From NCBI RefSeq assembly GCF_902168435.1, contig NZ_LR656176.1, positions 1 through 64,000 of the forward strand: 64,000 nucleotides of DNA. Direction: 5' to 3'. A program made the position numbers and the translations under genes. The notes under the pieces were generated by a model. It was not told where the DNA came from, made no database searches, and saw nothing but the letters and a program-made list of their open reading frames with translations. The stretch comes from Bacillus marasmi (GTDB lineage: Bacteria; Bacillota; Bacilli; Bacillales; Cytobacillaceae). Numbering within the stretch: position 1 is the first letter of the stretch; each line of letters begins with the position of its first letter. Positions 1-7,555 of this stretch are shown here, one piece after another.

Positions 1-4
1 CCAT
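1..4 (-). CDS. Start of a gene running off the left edge
   Basis: On the minus strand an AAGGAGG ribosome-binding site (13-19) is followed, 8 bases later, by an ATG at 4-2. Only the start codon lies in the window, so nothing can be said about the product. The spacing is ideal for a Bacillus start. A hairpin lies directly upstream. Confidence 0.45.
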
Positions 5-31
5 TATGGAGTCCTCCTTGGTTACAAATTA

Positions 32-61
32 GGGGTCAATTTCTGCAGATTTTGACACCCC
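32..61 (-). promoter_or_regulatory. Hairpin in the leader of the edge gene
   Basis: GGGGTCAA at 32-39 can pair with TTGACACCCC at 52-61 (one bulged base) around a loop containing CTGCAG. In the minus-strand transcript the hairpin sits a few bases upstream of the ribosome-binding site of the gene that leaves the window. It could affect mRNA stability or translation, or it could be the end of an upstream signal. No T-run follows, so it is not a typical terminator. Confidence 0.3.
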
Positions 62-209
62 GTATCATACCAAGAGGGCTCTTTGTTGTTCAAGTCCCCG
101 AAAATCCTTCTAACAGGAATGCTCCTAAATGAGCTTTTCACTTCTGATTATTAATAGAATAGTATTAATTAAAATTCTTTATGATGCCAAGAATTACACA
201 AAAAGAAAA

Positions 210-230
210 CACCCCAACGCTTGTGGGGTG
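210..230 (-). terminator. Rho-independent terminator after the DUF6241 gene
   Basis: CACCCCA and TGGGGTG form a tight stem around a short loop. On the minus strand the stem is followed by TTTTCTTTTTG. It lies about 20 bases after the stop of the DUF6241-type gene. Confidence 0.8.
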
Positions 231-251
231 CATGTAATAATCCAAAAATTC

Positions 252-737
252 CTATTCTTCATTTTCAGCTAGCAATCTGGTAGCTTCACCAATTGTTCCT
301 CCTTGAAGATTCCAGATCATATTATGATCAGACACAGCATGGCTAAAATCACCAGCTTGCCAATTTTTTAAAATATCCAAATAGAGCTCTGCGTGATTGT
401 ACTGATCGCGATTTTCCTCGACCACGATGATTAACCGATCAATCCGCTCTTGTGTAGGTTTCAAACTTCCCCACTTTTCTTCAGCATAAACCTTAGTATG
501 ACTCATATGATGAATAGCCGATTGCACTTGATCTTCACGCAAATCTGCAGGAAACTCCAACAAGCGCTTAGAAATTTCAAACTTTCCATCTTCGATTATT
601 CGTTTTATAGGATTACCTTGTTTCCTCTCTTCACTTGAAGAATTACCAGTCAATTGATTTGAAGAAATGAAGGATATATAAACAAAAAATAAAACAATTA
701 AAATAGAAAAAAGTATAATAAACCTCTTTTTATTCAT
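252..737 (-). CDS. DUF6241-type membrane-anchored protein
   Basis: A protein of about 161 residues with one N-terminal hydrophobic segment (about residues 6-26) after a Lys/Arg-rich start, so it is probably anchored in the membrane with the rest outside. The C-terminal half has the pattern I know from DUF6241 proteins of Bacillus: MSHTKV, EKWG, a helical stretch, then HNMIWNLQGGTIG. No enzymatic motif is visible and the function is unknown. Two ATGs follow the AGGAGG; I chose the second (737) because its 6-base spacing is better than 3 bases for the ATG at 740. It begins 15 bases after the UDG-fold gene stops, so the two are probably co-transcribed. Confidence 0.7.
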   Translation of the reverse strand: MNKKRFIILFSILIVLFFVYISFISSNQLTGNSSSEERKQGNPIKRIIEDGKFEISKRLLEFPADLREDQVQSAIHHMSHTKVYAEEKWGSLKPTQERIDRLIIVVEENRDQYNHAELYLDILKNWQAGDFSHAVSDHNMIWNLQGGTIGEATRLLAENEE

Positions 738-752
738 CATCTCCCTCCTATT

Positions 753-1493
753 CTAGTTATGATCCTTCAAATGCTTCCGTCTTTTTAATTGTTCTACGAA
801 TAAATCCTTATTACTTTCATAGTGCTTTTTACGGTGACCATTCGCGCCTGATGGATGCGGAAAATTAAATAGAATCGTCTCATGGTTGATTTTTCTAGCT
901 TCAACTAAATATTTCAACACTTCGGACACCGCCTTGCCTGTCGGAATAATAATGGCATCGTTTAATCGATTTAACTCAGGAACCAATAGCTCGTCAATCA
1001 TATTTTTAAATAATCGATGTCTTAACATTTTTGGTTTACTACCTGTGTAATTTTCTCCTTCAATAAAGGTAGGGTAACGCAGTACTGAAGATGTATGTAA
1101 CAAATCATGTTTTTCGTTAAATAGCTGTTCACAACTATCAATCTCTAAATAATGTTGTAGGTCTATTCCATCCAACATATCAATTAAATTCTTTCGCATT
1201 GTCGTTCCACCAAAGCTTGCATTGTCCTTCGCATGACAAATCAGTTGTTGGTAAGGCTCATTGTTGAGGTGATGTCGGACATAATTAAACGCCAGTTCCA
1301 TTTGTGTCCACCCAGGTGTTATTCCTAAAATAATCACTTTTGCGTCCTCATTTATGTATTCAAACGGAGCCCAGAAAACCTCGACATCCCCTTCTTTTGC
1401 GTACAAAAATTTCTCCGTCCTTAATTCCGTTTTATCGTATGTATCTTTTACCGGTAATTCTGTTAACGCCTTTTCATACTGCTTAAAATACAT
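753..1493 (-). CDS. Uracil-DNA-glycosylase-fold protein
   Basis: A 246-residue protein with features of the UDG superfamily. An N-terminal strand leads into ILGITPGW (about 55-62), at the position of the GxDPG or GEAPG motif 1. A C-terminal FPHPSG (about 211-216) resembles the HPS motif 2. It is clearly different from the canonical Ung encoded at 6721. Glycosylase activity is uncertain because the usual motif 1 acid is replaced by Thr (GITPG). The ATG has an AGGGGG site 7 bases upstream. It is divergent from an XRE/ImmA-like regulator and precedes the DUF6241 gene, which suggests one regulated unit. The family is supported by motifs only. Confidence 0.6.
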   Translation of the reverse strand: MYFKQYEKALTELPVKDTYDKTELRTEKFLYAKEGDVEVFWAPFEYINEDAKVIILGITPGWTQMELAFNYVRHHLNNEPYQQLICHAKDNASFGGTTMRKNLIDMLDGIDLQHYLEIDSCEQLFNEKHDLLHTSSVLRYPTFIEGENYTGSKPKMLRHRLFKNMIDELLVPELNRLNDAIIIPTGKAVSEVLKYLVEARKINHETILFNFPHPSGANGHRKKHYESNKDLFVEQLKRRKHLKDHN

Positions 1494-1617
1494 GCCAATT
1501 CCCCCTATTAGTTACATCTCTATAATCTTTGCTATCAGTTAACAAATAAAATTGCCTAAGTGTTAAGTCTTGTAAATAATATAACCAATTTTCTCGATTA
1601 TTGTCAACCACTTTCCC

Positions 1618-1644
1618 ATATGTTATTGTTATTTTATAACATAT
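1618..1644. promoter_or_regulatory. Inverted repeat, probable operator of the XRE regulator
   Basis: ATATGTTAT (1618-1626) and ATAACATAT (1636-1644) are perfect 9-base inverted repeats separated by 9 bases. They lie 20 bases before the start of the XRE gene, in the divergent region shared with the UDG-fold gene. This is the expected place for an autoregulatory operator. Binding by the adjacent regulator is inferred. Confidence 0.5.
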
Positions 1645-1664
1645 AGTTAAAAGAGGATTATAAA

Positions 1665-2810
1665 ATGCCCAATTCAATCGGAGAAAGAATAAAAAATAGA
1701 AGAAAAGAATTAAAAATGTCTCAGACTGAATTAGCGAAAATGGTTGGACTGCAACCACCTGCTATTAGCCAATATGAATCCGGGGCACGAAGACCTTCAT
1801 ATGAGGCATTAAGAAAATTAGCATTTGCGCTTACCACCACAACTGAATATTTAATGAACGGAGAACAAATTGTCGGAGAAGAAAACACACTGTTAATGTC
1901 CGACCGTGTTTTCCTAAAAATCCTTCATTCCCTACCAGTATCTGAACAGGAAAAACTTGTTGAATATGCTGCATTTTTGGCATCAGGGCGAAAAATCAAG
2001 CTTAATGAACTATTTGAAAATCCAGCAGATTACGCCAATCATTTATTGACGGAAAAATCAAGTCATAGCATACCTGTTGATGTGTTTATCATTGCAAAAG
2101 AATTAGGAGTTAAGGTTGTCGAGGAAGAATTAGCTGAAGCCGAAGGACTGCTCATTCAAGGAGATTACCCCATTATTGTTTTGGATAGTAAAGTCCCACA
2201 TTTAGAGCGAAGAAAATTTACTTTAGCAGCATTAATTGGACATTATTTGATACCTTGGCATTTAAAACCTAACTATTTAAAGAGAAAATATATACATTCC
2301 GATAATATAAAAATCAAAACGAAAAAGTCAGACATTCAGCTAGGTGCTTCTACCATTCTTATTGAGGACTTTGAAGAAATCGAAGCAAACCAATTTGCTT
2401 CAAATCTCCTTGTTCCTCATCGTGAACTAAAAAATGATATAACCAACCAAGCTGTAAATTTTGAAACACTAAAAAACCTTGCACAAAAATATGAAGTATC
2501 ATTATTTTTCCTATTAAACCGAATCGTTGAGATTGATAATAAAAAGTTTGCAGTAGTTCAATCAGAAAATAACGAAGTGAAAAAAGTTTTCCAGGGAGAG
2601 CGACAAATCAAAAAAGGGGTTGTAGATTCAAGTAGTATTGCGGCAACCTTTTTTAGTAATCCAAGTACTATAGAGGAAATACGAATTGGACACGTTCCCG
2701 CATCCTGCTGGGTCCAAGATGCTGAAAAACATGAAACGGTTTACGAACAATCCATTTTCAATCCAGAAAAACTCAGTAGTGTTTTAACATTATTAACCTT
2801 TGATGATTGA
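1665..2810 (+). CDS. XRE regulator fused to a degenerate ImmA/IrrE (M78) domain
   Basis: A 381-residue protein. Residues about 5-62 form a classic XRE helix-turn-helix (MSQTELAKMVG, then ISQYESGARRPS). Residues about 130-290 resemble the ImmA/IrrE metalloprotease domain, including ANQFASNLLVP (241-251). The zinc-binding HExxH expected in TLA-HELGHYL reads ALIGH (189-193). The first His and the catalytic Glu are therefore lost, and protease activity is unlikely. A C-terminal part of about 90 residues is unassigned. XRE-ImmA fusions usually repress a neighbouring gene and respond to stress or phage; here the divergent UDG-fold/DUF6241 pair is the obvious target. The ATG follows AAGAGGA. Confidence 0.8.
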   Translation: MPNSIGERIKNRRKELKMSQTELAKMVGLQPPAISQYESGARRPSYEALRKLAFALTTTTEYLMNGEQIVGEENTLLMSDRVFLKILHSLPVSEQEKLVEYAAFLASGRKIKLNELFENPADYANHLLTEKSSHSIPVDVFIIAKELGVKVVEEELAEAEGLLIQGDYPIIVLDSKVPHLERRKFTLAALIGHYLIPWHLKPNYLKRKYIHSDNIKIKTKKSDIQLGASTILIEDFEEIEANQFASNLLVPHRELKNDITNQAVNFETLKNLAQKYEVSLFFLLNRIVEIDNKKFAVVQSENNEVKKVFQGERQIKKGVVDSSSIAATFFSNPSTIEEIRIGHVPASCWVQDAEKHETVYEQSIFNPEKLSSVLTLLTFDD

Positions 2811-2837
2811 GTTTAGGCAAGCTTGTAAAAATAACAC

Positions 2838-3305
2838 AAAAGAGGCTGGGACATAAATATTTCAGAAAAAAAACCGAACTGCCATGCGAAATTCTAACTT
2901 AGAATTTCGCATGGCAGTTCGATTTTTTATATTGATTCCTTTTTAATTGACACTACCGTAAAATAACTGTGGATAAATTTTTTCACATGTGGGTCTGTTA
3001 ACCCAAATTTTGATTTCCTTGTGTCTGTAAATAAGCAGAAGAATTCCGCTTATATTGGGAAATACCCATATTTCCCTAATAATAACAGGAGTTTTTCCGC
3101 TTATTTCATAAAAATCACAGGATTTTGTCCTTTTGGGAGTGGTTAAGCGGAAATTCTCCGCTTATTTCAGCTCAATTAGCCCTCCTTATATACAATAACG
3201 GGAAAATCTCCGCTTATTTATTATCAAACCTAGATGAAAATCAACACTGATCTTTAATCATTTAGTTTTAATAGCGGACAATTTAGTTTTGTTCCAGCTT
3301 CTTTT
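2838..3305 (+). repeat. Repeat element copy A (about 468 bp), AGGCTGGGACA ends
   Basis: This gene-free stretch is a single repeat element. It starts AAAAGAGGCTGGGACATAA and ends with the near-inverse TGTTCCAGCTTCTTTT. Near the left end is a long perfect hairpin (GAACTGCCATGCGAAATTCTAA with its complement, about 2877-2923). The interior holds several short palindromes of the type AAGCGGA..TCCGCTT. A second copy, inverted and collinear over its whole length, lies at 51755-52203. AGGCTGGGACA-ended repeats are common between genes in Firmicutes. There is no coding capacity. It follows the stop of the TRM11-like gene and may terminate its transcript. Confidence 0.8.
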
Positions 3306-3322
3306 CATCCTTAAAAATCTCT

Positions 3323-4273
3323 TTACTGACATACAATCACTTCTCGTGAAAATGTCCCCTTTTTTACAACAGCTCTGTCTACTACTGAAAAACCAGCTTC
3401 AGCGAGGATTTTATCTATAGGCTCCACGGTAACCACAACAACTTTAGTTGCGAAACTTCGAGCACATTGGATCATTTCTAGCTGCTCTTCTTCGGTAATG
3501 ACCGAGCATAAATTATATGGTAAATCAATAATTGCCACATCATACTGCTCGTCAATATCGCGGATATCCATCTTTTTCACCTCACATGAGTAACCGAAAT
3601 GAGCGATGTTTTCTCGAGTTCCTTTTAATATTAACGGGTTTCTATCACTACCGACAATATCGATTCCCATCGATAAGGCTTCAACGAGGACAGTTCCTAT
3701 CCCACAGCAAGGATCAATGGCCTTAATACCCTTCGAATTCGGAATCGCTATATTCACAACTGCTCTCGCCACGCGTGTATTAAGCGCAGTCGAGTAACTG
3801 TGTGGCTTCTGTTGGTGCCGAAACCAAACGGATTCACTTTTTTCATACTTTCCGAACAGCCACCTATCCCCAATGGTTATCACACCGTACACTTGCTTTG
3901 GATTATGTATGTCCGCAACACCCTTTAGCTTTAAACCGATTTCCTTCTCTATTCTCCGGCGCCTTGCAGCTTCATCTGCCTTTCCAGTGCTTCCTCTTTT
4001 TATATACTTGACTTTATATGTTTCAGTAATCGGTGTTAGTTCTTGTACTTTGCTTACCAGTTCCTCTAAGCTTAATGCCTCTAAAATTATCTCAAGTCTT
4101 TCCTTAATAAAGGGGCTTCTACTCGGATTAATTTTCACAGCACTTTCAATGACTCCTGTTTGCGAATCTTTTCCGAAAAGCGAGCGCATTTCTAAACTCA
4201 CTAAATCTCGCTCATCTTCATAGCTTGCATAAGTATATAAATAGTTTACATTTTGATTATTGATTATATCCAA
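3323..4273 (-). CDS. TRM11-like RNA (guanine-N2) methyltransferase family protein
   Basis: A 316-residue protein. The N-terminal half (about 1-150) looks like a THUMP/ferredoxin-like RNA-binding region. The C-terminal half is a Rossmann methyltransferase with motif I DPCCGIGT (187-194), an acidic SAM loop GSDRN (208-212) and motif IV DLPYN (250-254), the (N/D)PPY-type motif of base N-methyltransferases. This is the UPF0020/TRM11 architecture that modifies tRNA or rRNA guanines; the precise site is unknown. It is a single gene with its own upstream region, and repeat element A follows its stop. DLPYN instead of DPPY is a conservative change. Confident in class, not substrate. Confidence 0.8.
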   Translation of the reverse strand: MDIINNQNVNYLYTYASYEDERDLVSLEMRSLFGKDSQTGVIESAVKINPSRSPFIKERLEIILEALSLEELVSKVQELTPITETYKVKYIKRGSTGKADEAARRRRIEKEIGLKLKGVADIHNPKQVYGVITIGDRWLFGKYEKSESVWFRHQQKPHSYSTALNTRVARAVVNIAIPNSKGIKAIDPCCGIGTVLVEALSMGIDIVGSDRNPLILKGTRENIAHFGYSCEVKKMDIRDIDEQYDVAIIDLPYNLCSVITEEEQLEMIQCARSFATKVVVVTVEPIDKILAEAGFSVVDRAVVKKGTFSREVIVCQ

Positions 4274-4345
4274 ATACGTTCATCCTTTGTGTTCTTAATT
4301 ATGCTGATAACAATATTTAACTATTATTTCGGATAGTCCAAAATT

Positions 4346-4843
4346 TTAACCCCCTGAATAGGATGAACTACTTCCAAATCCGGAGCTCCCTTTGGCTACA
4401 GTCCCATTCGATACTGTACTACTAGATGTCGTTAAGTTGGTAGAGTTAGTCGAGCCTTTTGTCCCTTTATACTCAGCACTATTTTGATAATCTATGTATG
4501 CAGAACTGTTATACAGATTGGATTTGTTGTTGTAGTAGGTACCCGCATAAAAGTAATGACCAAAAAAGGATGAGTTGCTATCTTCACATTCCCAAACACC
4601 GTCATCATAGTCCCACTCCCATTCGGCGCAAGCTTCGTCCTCAGGAATTGGAAGTAAATCGTCTTGGTCATCATTAAGAGTTACTGCATTACCTTCATTT
4701 TCTAGCGTTGTTTCTGATGAGTATGTATCACCGTATTCCTCTTCTTCAAAACTTTCTTCCTGAATCGCACTACCGCAACTAGCAGCTGCTAGCAACAACG
4801 CTGTCGATACAATTCCAGCAATCACTTTTTTTGTTTTCTCCAT
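4346..4843 (-). CDS. Acidic lipoprotein with Ser/Gly-rich tail
   Basis: A 165-residue protein with a lipoprotein signal: KTKK, a hydrophobic core, and a lipobox LAAASC with Cys23 as the likely lipidated residue. The mature part begins with a Glu/Asp-rich linker (about 28-70), then a Trp/Asp/Cys segment (CAEWEWDYDDGVWEC, about 72-86), a Tyr-rich segment and a Ser/Thr/Gly tail (about 128-165). Similar proteins in Bacillus carry a misleading aminotransferase name; no enzyme fold is visible. It is probably an exported surface or spore-associated lipoprotein of unknown role. A GGGGTGAG site precedes the ATG. Confidence 0.7.
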   Translation of the reverse strand: MEKTKKVIAGIVSTALLLAAASCGSAIQEESFEEEEYGDTYSSETTLENEGNAVTLNDDQDDLLPIPEDEACAEWEWDYDDGVWECEDSNSSFFGHYFYAGTYYNNKSNLYNSSAYIDYQNSAEYKGTKGSTNSTNLTTSSSTVSNGTVAKGSSGFGSSSSYSGG

Positions 4844-5165
4844 AGACTCACCCCGTTACTTTAACTTAACATACTATACGACTCATTTTTACAATAGTTT
4901 CAGAATATCCTATTTTTGTAAAATACATAAATACATTTATGCTAGACCAATACATTCTTCTTTTTCCAACAAGATACAGCAGATTTCCGTATTTATTGCT
5001 AACTATTAATGGTTTCTTTATGCAGTAATTATAGATTTTGCTTGAATTCTATAAGAAAATGACGATTGAAACAAAGGTTAATTGTAAAGGAAATATGAAT
5101 AAAGAGTTGAATTATTAAGTATACAGGGATTGCACCCTAACTCTTTTCGGAAAGGTAGTGATTGT
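4844..5165. other. Gene-free stretch, no recognisable element
   Basis: These 322 bases between the lipoprotein gene and a weak ORF are AT-rich. They should contain the promoter of the lipoprotein gene on the minus strand. I see no strong inverted repeats, tandem repeats, riboswitch-like structure or convincing small gene. Confidence 0.5.
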
Positions 5166-5456
5166 ATGAGAGTATTTTTGCTACATCGAAAGGTTCCTAG
5201 TCTTACGAAGAGTGTGAAAGAAATTGATGCCAAGGAGCTTGTCCGGAAAGTTCTATCAACGGTTAAAGTCATGACCATGTTGAGAATGACTGAGAAAGTG
5301 AAGAGTGCAACCAGGAAGCTGGCGATACAAGGAAGGTTAAGCCTTAAACAGGCTGGTCCGCTTCCAAGTCTAATCCGAATTCATTTGGAGGAAGTGAAGA
5401 GAAAAGTTAGAGTCCGTTCTCCGGAATCGAAATTGTTCATAGGTCCAGGTGATTAA
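5166..5456 (+). CDS. Small basic hypothetical protein (doubtful gene)
   Basis: An open frame of 96 residues from the ATG at 5166, preceded by a moderate GGAAAGG site; an in-frame ATG 36 bases upstream has a worse context. The product is very rich in Lys and Arg (about one residue in four) and mostly helical, with no recognisable domain, signal or cysteine. It is the only open frame of any length here, and a very strong SD with a 16-codon frame follows directly. It could be a lineage-specific small protein, a decayed gene, or chance. Confidence 0.3.
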   Translation: MRVFLLHRKVPSLTKSVKEIDAKELVRKVLSTVKVMTMLRMTEKVKSATRKLAIQGRLSLKQAGPLPSLIRIHLEEVKRKVRVRSPESKLFIGPGD

Positions 5457-5487
5457 TATAAAACTCCAAATAAGGAAGGAGGGATAG

Positions 5488-5538
5488 ATGAACTCATTTT
5501 TGATGGAAACACATTTTGCAAAGTTAAACTTCATATAA
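5488..5538 (+). CDS. Possible 16-residue micro-ORF with strong SD
   Basis: AAGGAGGG (5476-5483) is followed by ATG at 5488 and a 16-codon frame ending TAA at 5538, 31 bases after the preceding ORF. Such a perfect ribosome-binding site is unlikely to be kept by chance. The peptide has no recognisable motif, and the site might belong to a decayed longer gene. Confidence 0.25.
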   Translation: MNSFLMETHFAKLNFI

Positions 5539-5567
5539 TTCCTCAATACTGCAGCCGCCTTCTGCAG

Positions 5568-5606
5568 AAATACAGCGCTCCTTTGGATCCGAGGAGCGCT
5601 GTATTT
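5568..5606. terminator. Hairpin between the small ORFs and degV
   Basis: A perfect 14-base stem, AAATACAGCGCTCC with GGAGCGCTGTATTT, around an 11-base loop. It lies 22 bases after the degV-family stop and on the other side closes the small-ORF region. The T-runs are modest, but the stem strength and position suggest a bidirectional terminator. Confidence 0.6.
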
Positions 5607-5628
5607 AATATACATATACTTATGTTGC

Positions 5629-6501
5629 CTAGTCTTTTTTCTTTTCAACAAAAAACATTGATATGGCCCCTAAGCCAACATGAGTTCCAACTGACACTCC
5701 CATTTGCATAATATGAATCTCGCCAGAAAAATCAGTTTCAGTTTGAATTTTTTCTTTTAACGTTTGTGCAACTAAGCGATCAGAGGTATACCCAATGATA
5801 ACGAAATCGGTAATACTTTTATCAATTCGGCTAACAAATTCATTTACATAATGCTTTAACACTTTGTTCCGGCCACGTTCTTTTGCTACGATTGCCCCTT
5901 TACCGTTTTTCATCGTCATAATCGGTTTTAGCATGAGTACCTTACCAATAAAAGCGCTTGCATTTGTCAGTCTACCACTTTTAATTAAATGGTTTAAATC
6001 ATCTACAGATAAAAAGTGTTTTACATTTGTTTTATACTGTTCGTTGAATCGGATGATTTCGTCAAAGCTTGCTCCCGCTTCACGAAGCATCGCACTTTTC
6101 AATATCAACCAACCACTTCCATGACTCATTGATTTTGAATCGACTATATAAATTTTCACAGAGGAGTCTCGATTTTCCTCATAAAAATACTCCTTCGCTA
6201 ATTCCGCAGATTGGTAGGCTCCACTCGTTCCACTCGACATGCAGATACAAAGAATTTCCTTATAACCGTCATGAACGGCTTTATTCATAATAGCTAAATA
6301 TTCTGAGGGACTCGGCATACCTGTTGTCGGAAATTCGGATAATCCTTTCATCATTTGATAGAACTCATCTGGCTGGATATCGATGCGATCTCTATATGTT
6401 TTCCCCTCAATATTTATCGTTAATGGCGCTAGGCTTATATTATATTGTTTTAAAATCTCCGTTGATAAATCACAGGTAGAGTCAGCTAAGATTTTGATCA
6501 T
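5629..6501 (-). CDS. DegV family fatty-acid-binding protein
   Basis: A 290-residue, full-length DegV protein. It begins with the hallmark ADSTCDLS (6-13), has the fatty-acid-pocket region PTTGMPSPSEY (about 58-68), the SSGTSGAYQSA segment (about 89-99), and the second-domain KSGRLTNA. Family members bind a fatty acid, and in Firmicutes FakB-type members present it to the kinase FakA for acyl-phosphate synthesis. Whether this one acts as FakB is not shown, and no fakA is nearby. It appears monocistronic, with an AT-rich upstream region shared with the divergent ung gene. Confidence 0.92.
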   Translation of the reverse strand: MIKILADSTCDLSTEILKQYNISLAPLTINIEGKTYRDRIDIQPDEFYQMMKGLSEFPTTGMPSPSEYLAIMNKAVHDGYKEILCICMSSGTSGAYQSAELAKEYFYEENRDSSVKIYIVDSKSMSHGSGWLILKSAMLREAGASFDEIIRFNEQYKTNVKHFLSVDDLNHLIKSGRLTNASAFIGKVLMLKPIMTMKNGKGAIVAKERGRNKVLKHYVNEFVSRIDKSITDFVIIGYTSDRLVAQTLKEKIQTETDFSGEIHIMQMGVSVGTHVGLGAISMFFVEKKKD

Positions 6502-6720
6502 TTATTTCCTCCATTTAGTACATCAAATAACTTGCACTCCTTTCATCTTAATACAGATGTTAAATAATTTACTGTGACATTTTCTACATATTTAGCAATA
6601 ATGATCTTCGTGAGATTAATAGGCATATTTTCTGATACCCTTTCAACAATTGATAGCTAATACATCTACAACTATAATAATAGGTATTCACTTTGAAATG
6701 AAAAGAAAGAGTGTGTGAAC

Positions 6721-7398
6721 ATGGAGATTCTAAGAAATGATTGGGATAGCTTGCTAGAAGAGGAATATAGTAAGCCTTATTATCAGCAATTACGAGAAAG
6801 TTTGAAGAAAGAATATGTTTCAAGCGTAATTTACCCAGCGCAACATGATATTTTCAATGCACTAAAACATACTTCTTACAATGATACAAAAGTGGTCATC
6901 ATCGGCCAAGATCCATATCATGGAGCTGGTCAAGCCCACGGACTTAGCTTTTCGGTTAAACCAGGTATTGCCATTCCCCCATCATTGAAAAATATTTACA
7001 AAGAACTTCACGCTGATGCTGGATGTCCAATGCCTAACCATGGCTATTTGGGGGAATGGTCGCAGCGAGGTGTATTGCTGCTTAACGCAGTGTTAACAGT
7101 TCGAGCGGGGAAACCAAATTCACATAAAGCACTTGGTTGGGAGAATTTCACTAACAGAGTTATCGAAACCTTGAATAACCGTGAAAAACCTGTAGTGTTT
7201 ATCCTTTGGGGCAATTTTGCTCAAAAAAAAGAAAACCTGATTACGGCACCACAGCATCTAATTATTAAATCTCCACACCCAAGCCCCTTGTCAGCAAACA
7301 AAGGTTTTTTTGGCAGCAAACCGTTTTCAAAAGCTAATTCCTTTTTACGAGAGATGGGTTGTGGGGAGATAGATTGGGAAATTACCAATCATCTTTAA
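6721..7398 (+). CDS. ung: Uracil-DNA glycosylase, family 1
   Basis: A 225-residue protein, the usual size for Ung. It removes uracil from DNA to start base-excision repair. It has the water-activating loop GQDPYH (62-67, Asp64 catalytic), the proline-rich loop GIAIPPSL, the uracil-binding LLLNAVLTV stretch with Asn122, and the leucine loop HPSPLSA (186-192, His186 catalytic). I start at ATG 6721, 9 bases after AGAAAGAG; an in-frame GTG at 6715 would add two residues but sits too close to that site. It stands alone between divergent degV and the acyl-CoA ligase gene. Confidence 0.97.
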   Translation: MEILRNDWDSLLEEEYSKPYYQQLRESLKKEYVSSVIYPAQHDIFNALKHTSYNDTKVVIIGQDPYHGAGQAHGLSFSVKPGIAIPPSLKNIYKELHADAGCPMPNHGYLGEWSQRGVLLLNAVLTVRAGKPNSHKALGWENFTNRVIETLNNREKPVVFILWGNFAQKKENLITAPQHLIIKSPHPSPLSANKGFFGSKPFSKANSFLREMGCGEIDWEITNHL

Positions 7399-7443
7399 TA
7401 TAAAAATAAGACATCTTTATTTTTACATAATATTCAAAATATA

Positions 7444-7472
7444 TTGACAATTAGACTATAGTCTGCGAAAAT
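7444..7472 (+). promoter_or_regulatory. Candidate promoter with palindrome upstream of the ligase gene
   Basis: TTGACA (7444-7449) is followed 17 bases later by a GAAAAT -10-like element. A perfect 12-base palindrome AGACTATAGTCT (7453-7464) fills the spacer. A palindrome between -35 and -10 is a typical repressor site, but the regulator is not identifiable. Confidence 0.4.
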
Positions 7473-7509
7473 AAGTTTATCTGTCATATATGTTTTAGTA
7501 ACACCTAAA

Positions 7510-7523
7510 TGTAAGCGCTTTAT
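7510..7523 (+). promoter_or_regulatory. CRE-like catabolite control site
   Basis: TGTAAGCGCTTTAT matches the CcpA site consensus TGWAANCGNTNWCA at 12 of 14 positions. It lies downstream of the candidate promoter and 33 bases before the ligase start, where CcpA would block transcription when sugar is plentiful. This fits a catabolic gene. Confidence 0.55.
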
Positions 7524-7555
7524 TAGTTAATAAAATAAGAATGGAGGCTGCCGAG

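Noticed and set aside
32-61. T-box or other riboswitch before the edge gene
   Set aside because: Only one short hairpin is present; there is no T-box sequence, no specifier loop and no terminator/antiterminator pair.
1483-1758. Minus-strand 91-codon frame across the XRE/UDG intergenic region
   Set aside because: It covers the divergent promoters and operator and the start of the XRE gene, has no ribosome-binding site, and reads as unlikely protein.
4492-4677. Frames on both strands inside the lipoprotein gene
   Set aside because: Shadow frames of a gene with a clear signal peptide and lipobox; no ribosome-binding sites.
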